Part shown: one piece after another, positions 58,648 to 64,000 of the stretch
Layout of the letters: each line of letters begins with the position of its first letter
Numbering within the stretch: the first letter of the stretch is position 1
Origin: Acidobacteriota bacterium
GTDB lineage: Bacteria > Acidobacteriota > Vicinamibacteria > Marinacidobacterales > Marinacidobacteraceae
Reading direction: 5' to 3'
Length of the DNA stretch: 64,000 bases
Assembly: GCA_022826825.1 (NCBI GenBank)
Contig: JAJDUD010000007.1
Location: 1 to 64,000, forward strand
Made by a program: the position numbers and the translations under genes
The notes under the pieces: model-generated
Seen by the model: only the letters and a program-made list of their open reading frames with translations
Told to the model about the DNA's origin: nothing
Databases searched by the model: none

Positions 58648-58944
58648 ATGTCTGACCCCGGCCCCTTCCACGACCTGAAGCCCGTCGGAGAGCGGGGAGC
58701 CTTCAGCGTCCCTCTTCGGAAGTGGCGGGAAATCCTGTTCGTCGGGGCGATGCGCGAGGCTGAGGACGGGCTCTACGTCCGCGATCCGTCGCGACCCCTT
58801 CCTCCCATGCGGCAACCGGAGTACTTCGCGGTGGGCCAGCGCTTCCGGGCTGAGCGGCTGCCGGACCCGAGGGACGGCAAAGCGGATCCGCTGAATCCCC
58901 GGATCCGCGATCGGAGCCGGGTGCTCTTGACCCCGGTGGATTGA
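58648..58944 (+). CDS. Small hypothetical protein
   Basis: An open frame of 98 residues lies between the divergent trmJ and convergent hisS. It is hydrophilic and rich in Arg, Asp and Pro, with KWREILFVGAMREAEDGLYV as its most ordered part and no membrane span or motif that I recognise. It has no ribosome site. The gene fills its gap almost exactly (34 bp from trmJ, 9 bp from hisS) and its composition differs from a shadow frame, so it may be real, but the evidence is thin. Confidence 0.45.
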   Translation: MSDPGPFHDLKPVGERGAFSVPLRKWREILFVGAMREAEDGLYVRDPSRPLPPMRQPEYFAVGQRFRAERLPDPRDGKADPLNPRIRDRSRVLLTPVD

Positions 58945-58953
58945 TCGGCGACG

Positions 58954-60318
58954 TCAGGCTTCGAGGACTTGTGGAACCTCGTCGACCGGGACCGTGCGCT
59001 GCTCGCCGCTTTCCAGATCGCGCACGGTGCACTGCCCGCCCGCGAGTTCGACCGGGCCGAGGATCAGCGCGAACCGAACGCCGGCCGCGACCGCGCGCCC
59101 GAGCTGCTTTCCCAGTTTCAGGGCGTCCACCTGGACGTCGAGCCGCACGCCGGCGGTGCGCAGGGTGCGGGCGACCCGGAGGGTGTCGCGAACGGCGATT
59201 CCCGGGAGGGGACAGAGCATCGCCTGCGGCGCCGCCCCCTGGGCCGAGAACGCACCGCCTTCCTCGAGCAGCATCAGGATGCGTTCCATGCCCAGCGAGA
59301 ACCCCACCGCCGGCGTGTCTCTCCCGCTGAACATCCCGACAAGTCCGTCGTAGCGGCCGCCCCCGGCCAGCGACCCGGCGCCTCCCGCCGCGACCACCTC
59401 GAAGATGGGCCCCGTGTAGTAGCTCAGGCCGCGCGCCAGGCTGGGAGAGAAACGGACCGGGGCGGCTTCTCCCAGCGCGCCGTCGAGCGCATCGAACAGC
59501 TCGATCAGGTCCGCAGCGGCGCTTCTTCCGGGTCCCTCGGGCAGCGCCTGCCCGAGACGGCGGAGCCGGTCCAGATCGCCGTCCCGGTCTTCCGCGGCGC
59601 CCGGCACCAGGTCGAGGAGCCGCCGGGCCCGGTCCGCTCCCACCTCGGCGAGGCCGCCGAGTTCGCTCTCCACCGCCTCGCGGCCGATCTTGCCCATCTT
59701 GTCGAGCACCACGAGGGTCTCCTGCTCCGATTCGGCGGGGATTCCGCTGGCCGCGATCAGCGCCCGGAGCAACTCCCGGTGGTTCAGCAGGATGGTGAAG
59801 TCCGCGAAGCCGAGAGCGACGAGCGCCGCGTGCAGGACCACGAGCGCTTCCGCATCGGCGACCAGGGAACTGCTGCCGACGATGTCGGCGTCGCACTGGG
59901 TGAACTCCCGGAAACGCCCGCGCTGGGCCCGGTCCGCGCGCCAGACCGACTGGATCTGGTAGCGCCGGAACACCGGGGGCAACTGGGCGCGGTACTCGGC
60001 GGTGACCCGGGCGAGCGGGACGGTGAGGTCGTAGCGCAGTCCGAGTTCGGACAGGTCCTCCGGCTCGACCGGCTGCCGGCCGAGCGCCCGGGCCAGGCGT
60101 GCCCCTCGGTGGAGCACCCGGTAGATGAGCTGATCACCCTCCTCCCCGTACTTCCCGAGCAGCGTGGAGAGCCGCTCCATTGCGGGTGTCTCGAGCGGCA
60201 CGAAACCGTGCGCGGCGAAGGCGGTCTCGACCCGGCGGAACGCTTCGCGGCGGGTCAGGGCGGCGGCGGGCAGGTGGTCCCGCATCCCGCTGACCGGCTT
60301 GGTTGGCGCTTTCCCCAT
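58954..60318 (-). CDS. hisS: Histidyl-tRNA synthetase
   Basis: This 454-residue class II synthetase has YDLTVPLARVTAEYRAQLPP near residue 94, motif 2 in FRRYQIQSVWRADRAQRGRF and EFTQCDADIVG near 118-148, the histidine-binding motif in SLARGLSYYTGPIFEVVAAG near 300 and GGGRYDGLVGMFSG near 324, and the anticodon domain with LKLGKQLGRAVAAGVRFALI. Length is normal. A TATGCT box lies 11 bp upstream of the ATG and no ribosome site is seen. The gene ends 9 bp from the small convergent hypothetical gene. Confidence 0.96.
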   Translation of the reverse strand: MGKAPTKPVSGMRDHLPAAALTRREAFRRVETAFAAHGFVPLETPAMERLSTLLGKYGEEGDQLIYRVLHRGARLARALGRQPVEPEDLSELGLRYDLTVPLARVTAEYRAQLPPVFRRYQIQSVWRADRAQRGRFREFTQCDADIVGSSSLVADAEALVVLHAALVALGFADFTILLNHRELLRALIAASGIPAESEQETLVVLDKMGKIGREAVESELGGLAEVGADRARRLLDLVPGAAEDRDGDLDRLRRLGQALPEGPGRSAAADLIELFDALDGALGEAAPVRFSPSLARGLSYYTGPIFEVVAAGGAGSLAGGGRYDGLVGMFSGRDTPAVGFSLGMERILMLLEEGGAFSAQGAAPQAMLCPLPGIAVRDTLRVARTLRTAGVRLDVQVDALKLGKQLGRAVAAGVRFALILGPVELAGGQCTVRDLESGEQRTVPVDEVPQVLEA

Positions 60319-60329
60319 GAACGGCGGGG

Positions 60330-60335
60330 AGCATA
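60330..60335 (-). promoter_or_regulatory. Candidate -10 box (TATGCT) for hisS, leaderless
   Basis: TATGCT on the minus strand lies 11 bp before the hisS ATG, with no Shine-Dalgarno sequence. Confidence 0.4.
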
Positions 60336-60427
60336 CTGGCCGGTAACGGGCGTCGGGTTAGCCCGGCCGGCCCGGATGCGCCACAATGCCGGCCGATAGC
60401 CGGCCGGATGGCTGGCGGGAGGTCGTC

Positions 60428-60772
60428 ATGCGTCGCTTTCGAAACGTAGCCACCGCTTTTTCCCTGGTTCTGCTGCTGGCGGGCGCCGCTGCCTTGGCCG
60501 CCCTCCAGGAGGAGCAGACCTGGGCGGCGCACGTCACCGACGACATGTGCGCCAAGGAGCACATGATGGACGGGATGACCGATCCGGAGTGCGCCATTGC
60601 GTGCGTCGAAATGGGAGCGGCGCTCGCGCTCTACGTGGAGGCGGACGACGCGGTGTACGCGGTGGACGATCAGGCGAAGGTCACGGAATTCGCGGGGCAG
60701 GACGTCACCGTCACCGGTGTTCTCAGTGAGGACAAGAGCACCATCACCGTCAATTCCATCGAAGCTCGCTAG
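60428..60772 (+). CDS. Small secreted protein (DUF5818-like)
   Basis: From the ATG at 60428, with GGGAGG 6 nt upstream, the protein has 114 residues. A signal peptide (VATAFSLVLLLAGAAALAA) precedes WAAHVTDDMCAKEHMMDG, MTDPECAIACVEMGAALALY and GQDVTVTGVLSEDKSTITVN. The three cysteines and the beta-barrel-like end match a small periplasmic fold frequent in acidobacterial genomes (DUF5818-like); the name is from memory of the pattern. Its role is unknown. It is transcribed away from hisS. Confidence 0.75.
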   Translation: MRRFRNVATAFSLVLLLAGAAALAALQEEQTWAAHVTDDMCAKEHMMDGMTDPECAIACVEMGAALALYVEADDAVYAVDDQAKVTEFAGQDVTVTGVLSEDKSTITVNSIEAR

Positions 60773-61200
60773 CCCCTCTCCGGACACGAACGCCACGCTG
60801 CGCTTCCCGGCAGACGGGCTCCTGCGTGCTAGACTCTCTTCCCGGATTCGCTGGGGGATGACGCGGCTCTACTGGCGGCGCGTTCCCCACCCACTGTGAC
60901 CCGGTTTCAACTCACGGCGGTTTCGTTCCGCCACTAGCGACCGGCGTTCCCGGGGACTCCGATCCGCGGACCGGTGAACCCGGTTCTGCGCGCCTTGAGG
61001 TGCGCTGGCCCGGTTTTCGCCCTCGAGGCTGTCGCTCGGCGACCCTCGCCAGTGCCGGCACCGTCCGCTTTCCGGAGCTGTCGAATCAAAGGCTCCTGCC
61101 CATGCCGGATCTGCACCAAGCGGCCCCGCCCAAGCAGACAAAAGTCACCCGAAAGCCCCAACACTTGGCGAAGACGCCCCCCAACTCTCAGGAAACGCCC
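60773..61200 (+). other. Long leader region before rho
   Basis: The 428 bp carry no recognisable gene. A TGC-TAGACT box at 60830-60835 is promoter-like, which would give rho an untranslated leader of about 360 nt. Long Rho-sensitive leaders are known for rho in other bacteria. A frame open from 61000, or an ATG at 61102, could lengthen Rho by 33 or more residues; the ribosome site favours 61201. I saw no riboswitch fold. Confidence 0.4.
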
Positions 61201-62442
61201 ATGCCCGACGCGCCCGCCGCCGCCGCGAACGAGGAAGTCGCGGTGGTGGAACCAGTTCCCCCGGCCGGCGAAAAGGAACGCGAACCGCAAGCGAGGGAAC
61301 CGGAAATCCCTCGCATCGAGATCACCGGCCTGCTGGACATCGGGCCGCGCGACAGCGGTCATCTGCGGCTCCTCGCCAACAACTTCCTGCCCCGGGCTAC
61401 CGATGTCCGCGTCCCGTTCGGCCTGATCGACCGTTACAAGCTCCGCGAGGGGCACACGATCCTCGGCTATCACGGTCCCCCGAGGCGCGGCCGCCGGCGC
61501 GGCGGGCCGCCCCGCGCGGAACTCCACACCGTCCTCGAAGTCAACGGCTATCCGGTCGATGCGATGCCCCCGCGGCGGAACTACGCCGACCTGGTCAGCG
61601 AGCATCCGGCCCCCCGGATCGAACTCGCGCGCACCGAACCGGCCCCGCTTTCGCTCCGCGTGGTGGACCTGATCTCCCCCGTCGGGAGGGGTCAGCGCGG
61701 CCTGATCGTCGCGGCCCCCAAGACCGGCAAGACGATCCTGCTCGAGCAGATCGGCGCCTCCATCTCGGACCACTACCCGGGCATCCATCTCATCATCCTC
61801 CTGATTGACGAACGCCCGGAGGAAGTGACCCACATGCGGCGTTCGGTGCCGAAGGCCGAAGTGGTCGCCTCGACCGCCGACAGCGGCAGCGCCGACCACG
61901 TGCGGGTCGCCCGGATCGTGCTGGAGCAGGCTCGCCGGCTCGTCGAGATGAAGGAAGACGTGGTCATCCTGCTCGACTCGATCACCCGGTTGGGACGGGC
62001 GGCGAACCGGGAAATGCGCGGTAAGGGCCGCACCATGAGCGGCGGCATCGATTCCCGGGCGCTCGAGTTCCCGCGCCAGTTCTTCGGCGCGGCGCGCAAG
62101 ATCGAGGACGGCGGAAGCCTGACCATTCTCGGGACGGCGCTCGTAGACACCGGAAGCCAGATGGACGAGGTCATCTTCCAGGAGTTCAAGGGCACGGGCA
62201 ACATGGAACTGGTCCTGGACCGGAAGCTGGCGGAGTCACGGATCTTCCCCGCGATCGACATTCACCAATCCGGAACCCGCCGCGAAGAACTCCTGCTTTC
62301 GCCCGAGGAACTACCGAAGACCCATCTGCTTCGCCGCGCGCTCGCGGGCCTGAAGCCGATGGAGGCGATGTCCCTGCTCCTTGGCCGCATGGGGCGGACG
62401 AAGAACAACGCCGACATGCTGGCCTCGATCCGGGTCTCCTGA
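61201..62442 (+). CDS. rho: Transcription termination factor Rho
   Basis: From the ATG at 61201, with AGGA 7 nt upstream, the protein has 413 residues. After a Pro/Glu-rich linker come the RNA-binding domain (ITGLLDIGPRDSGHLRLLAN at 41-60), the Walker A IVAAPKTGKTILLEQIG at 169-185, LIDERPEEVTHMRRSV at 201-216, the Walker B VVILLDSITRLGRAAN and the Q/R-loop GGIDSRALEFPRQFFGAARK. It forms the hexameric helicase that ends transcription. A basic insertion (PPRRGRRRGGPP) is placed in the OB-fold. rplU follows 71 bp downstream. Confidence 0.96.
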   Translation: MPDAPAAAANEEVAVVEPVPPAGEKEREPQAREPEIPRIEITGLLDIGPRDSGHLRLLANNFLPRATDVRVPFGLIDRYKLREGHTILGYHGPPRRGRRRGGPPRAELHTVLEVNGYPVDAMPPRRNYADLVSEHPAPRIELARTEPAPLSLRVVDLISPVGRGQRGLIVAAPKTGKTILLEQIGASISDHYPGIHLIILLIDERPEEVTHMRRSVPKAEVVASTADSGSADHVRVARIVLEQARRLVEMKEDVVILLDSITRLGRAANREMRGKGRTMSGGIDSRALEFPRQFFGAARKIEDGGSLTILGTALVDTGSQMDEVIFQEFKGTGNMELVLDRKLAESRIFPAIDIHQSGTRREELLLSPEELPKTHLLRRALAGLKPMEAMSLLLGRMGRTKNNADMLASIRVS

Positions 62443-62481
62443 GGCTCGCGAATCAAGACCGGGACGCACGGCATCCACTGC

Positions 62482-62487
62482 TAAAAT
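62482..62487 (+). promoter_or_regulatory. Candidate extended -10 box (TGC-TAAAAT) for the rplU operon
   Basis: TAAAAT with TG one base before it lies 26 bp upstream of the rplU ATG, after the rho stop. It fits a separate promoter for rplU-rpmA-obgE. Confidence 0.45.
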
Positions 62488-62513
62488 CCCCCGTTCCTCC
62501 GGACAGACACCTC

Positions 62514-62873
62514 ATGTACGCAATCTTCGAGAGCGGCGGCCAACAGCACCGCGCCGAACCCGGACAGCGCCTCGCGCTCGAAAAGCTCGATGCGCGGGAC
62601 GGTGACACCGTCTCGTTCGACCGCGTGCTCATGGTGCGGGATCCGGAAGGCGGCGAGTGCCGCATCGGCACCCCCTATCTGCCGGAAACGACCGTTTTGG
62701 CGACCGTGCTGGCGCACTACCGCGACCCCAAGGTGCTCGTCTTCAAGCGCAAGCGGCGCAAGGGCTACCGCAAGAAGCAGGGACATCGGCAGGCCCGCGT
62801 TCAGGTCCGGGTGGAGGCCATCCACGAAGGAGCTTCGGACGCGGCGGGAAACGGATCGTCCGCAGCGGAGTAG
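62514..62873 (+). CDS. rplU: 50S ribosomal protein L21
   Basis: The 119-residue protein has the L21 start MYAIFESGGQQHRAEPGQRL, the strand-rich middle (DTVSFDRVLMVRD) and the conserved KVLVFKRKRRKGYRKKQGHR at about 75-94, which contacts 23S rRNA. It is longer than the usual 103 residues because of an Ala/Ser-rich tail. It heads the L21-L27-Obg block. Confidence 0.96.
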   Translation: MYAIFESGGQQHRAEPGQRLALEKLDARDGDTVSFDRVLMVRDPEGGECRIGTPYLPETTVLATVLAHYRDPKVLVFKRKRRKGYRKKQGHRQARVQVRVEAIHEGASDAAGNGSSAAE

Positions 62874-62941
62874 ACCGGTCCGGACGAACGCCAGGAACGA
62901 GTCACGACACAAGAAGCGGCTGAAACACTCGGGAGGTCAAC

Positions 62942-63196
62942 GTGGCGCACAAGAAGGGTCAGGGAAGCTCGAGGAACGGACGCGACAGCCACTCGAAGCG
63001 GCTCGGCGTCAAGCGCTTCGCCGGCGAGCGGGTCCCGGGCGGCACCATCCTGGTCCGCCAGCGCGGCACCCGCTTCAAGCCGGGCGCCAACGTGGGCCGC
63101 GGAAATGACGACACCCTCTTCGCCAAGGTCGGCGGGGTCGTTCGGTTCTGGAACCGCGGACGGCTGGGCCGGTTCATCTCGATCGCCGCGGACTGA
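62942..63196 (+). CDS. rpmA: 50S ribosomal protein L27
   Basis: This 84-residue protein begins [20 protein letters not shown] with GTG as start codon and has [40 protein letters not shown] and [16 protein letters not shown]. These are the L27 motifs; the N-terminus reaches towards the peptidyl-transferase centre. There is no N-terminal extension that would need the Firmicute-type cleavage. It lies 68 bp after rplU. Confidence 0.97.
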   Translation: MAHKKGQGSSRNGRDSHSKRLGVKRFAGERVPGGTILVRQRGTRFKPGANVGRGNDDTLFAKVGGVVRFWNRGRLGRFISIAAD

Positions 63197-63261
63197 CGCT
63201 CTCCGCCTCCAGGGCGGCGTATCCGCCCAGCCGAAAGGCTGTTTGCCGGCTCGGTGGGCTC

Positions 63262-64000
63262 ATGCTGGTTGACGAGGTCGTTCTGAAGCTGGCCGGAGGG
63301 CGCGGCGGCAACGGCGCCCTCAGCTTCCGGCGGGAGAAGTTCGTTCCCCGGGGCGGCCCCGACGGCGGCAACGGCGGACGCGGGGGGAGCGTCGTGCTGG
63401 TCGCGGACCGGGGACGCCACACGCTCGCCGCCTACCGCTACCGGCCCAGCTACCGGGCGGAAGCCGGCGGGCACGGGTCGGGCAACAACCGGCAGGGCCG
63501 CTCGGGGCACGATCTGCTTCTGCGGGTGCCCGCCGGTACGGCGGCTTACGACGATGAGTCCGGCGCTTTGCTCGGGGATCTCGTGGACGACGGGAGTTCC
63601 CTCACGGTGGCGCCCGGCGGCCGCGGCGGCCGCGGGAACGCGGTTTTCCGGACGCCGACCAACCAGGCGCCCCGGCGCACCGAGCCCGGCGAGGCCGGGA
63701 CCGCCCGCACTGTCCGGCTCGAACTGCGGCTTCTCGCGGACGTGGGCCTGGTCGGCTTCCCGAACGCCGGCAAGTCGTCCTTCATTGCCCGGGTGAGCGC
63801 CGCGAAGCCCCGCATCGCGGACTACCCGTTCACGACCCTGACCCCGAACCTGGGGCTGGTTCGGCTTGGCGATGACGCCGAGTTCGTGATGGCCGACCTC
63901 CCCGGCCTCATACCCGGAGCCAGTCAGGGCGCCGGGCTCGGCACCCGGTTCCTGAAACACCTTTCGCGGACCGCGTTCCTGGTCTACTTCGTGGACCTCT
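63262..64000 (+). CDS. obgE: GTPase Obg/CgtA (3' end beyond the window)
   Basis: The frame from the ATG at 63262 is open to the window edge, giving at least 246 residues. The glycine-rich Obg fold is at the start (LKLAGGRGGNGALSFRREKF, PRGGPDGGNGGRGGSVVLVA), the G1 P-loop is VGFPNAGKSSFIARVSAAKP near residue 172, switch I FTTLTPNLG, and G3 in MADLPGLIPGASQGAGLG. It is a ribosome-associated GTPase and stress regulator. G4 and G5 and the C-terminus are not in view. It follows rpmA by 65 bp, the usual order rplU-rpmA-obgE. Confidence 0.96.
   Translation, partial: MLVDEVVLKLAGGRGGNGALSFRREKFVPRGGPDGGNGGRGGSVVLVADRGRHTLAAYRYRPSYRAEAGGHGSGNNRQGRSGHDLLLRVPAGTAAYDDESGALLGDLVDDGSSLTVAPGGRGGRGNAVFRTPTNQAPRRTEPGEAGTARTVRLELRLLADVGLVGFPNAGKSSFIARVSAAKPRIADYPFTTLTPNLGLVRLGDDAEFVMADLPGLIPGASQGAGLGTRFLKHLSRTAFLVYFVDL

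Noticed and set aside
61000..61200. Longer Rho N-terminus from 61000 or 61102
   Set aside because: The ribosome site and normal family length favour 61201. The extension from 61102 remains possible because it is basic and open.

Overview
The window is high-GC bacterial DNA (about 70% G+C by eye) from a diderm. Outer-membrane and periplasmic genes show this: a TonB-dependent receptor with a carboxypeptidase-regulatory-like N-terminus, a small beta-barrel protein ending in Phe, lipoproteins and several secreted hydrolases. A lone 830-residue FtsX/MacB-type permease of the acidobacterial duplicated orphan permease kind, the futalosine-type MqnA/MqnD-family protein and the overall gene mix point to Acidobacteriota or a close relative. 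This is inference; no rRNA or other marker gene is present. I found no tRNA, rRNA or CRISPR array.

Layout. 1-3014: tail of an IS630-type transposase, a D-amino-acid-dehydrogenase-like flavoprotein, a small coiled-coil membrane protein, a DinB protein, and a VapB antitoxin next to a VapC remnant. 3109-5616: secreted esterase, trmB, a SAM methyltransferase. 5800-9204: hydrolase / ABC ATPase / ABC permease operon. 9296-13821: orphan permease, then a tandem-repeat tract, then a secreted Xaa-Pro dipeptidase. 13904-16779: DyP peroxidase, aquaporin, DUF418 protein. 16780-17919: a gene-free 1.1 kb tract with long inverted repeats, a periodic CGACATGT array and a composite hairpin element. 17920-23517 (minus): accD-folC-proS-acyltransferase housekeeping operon. 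23632-24231: LysE exporter. 24669-29504: acyl-CoA synthetase, gatB, a uridine-kinase-like gene and the MqnA/MqnD gene in one close-packed run. 29617-38034: TonB receptor, barrel protein, matrixin-type protease with a Calx-beta-like lipoprotein, a frameshifted pseudogene, a secreted protein of unknown function and a bile-acid/sodium symporter family member. 38031-38613: a MITE-like element with 25-bp terminal inverted repeats. 38635-43487: coaX, a PLP dehydratase, an antitoxin with a second gutted PIN toxin, acnA. 43544-46749: three tandem DUF4013 paralogues plus a Yip1-like protein. 46766-57777: Fpg/Nei glycosylase, SDR, two DUF4143 ATPases, and a cstA / amidohydrolase / gamma-glutamyltransferase / SUMF1 cluster. 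57825-64000: trmJ, hisS, a small secreted protein, then rho-rplU-rpmA-obgE (obgE runs off the end).

Features beyond ordinary genes. (i) A dispersed family of bipartite hairpin elements occurs singly, as inverted pairs around a conserved core, as a 106-bp tandem triplicate, and nested inside a larger element with terminal inverted repeats. (ii) Twelve clear CGACATGT boxes are spaced 30-34 bp apart, about three helical turns, with two alternating spacer types. (iii) Two separate toxin-antitoxin loci keep the antitoxin while the PIN toxin is reduced to its first and last few residues. (iv) Both DUF4143 ATPase genes have an AT-rich palindrome against the start codon. (v) Nine genes have a TANNNT box 6-12 bp before the start codon and no Shine-Dalgarno sequence, suggesting leaderless transcripts. 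All functions are read from sequence motifs only; nothing was searched against a database.
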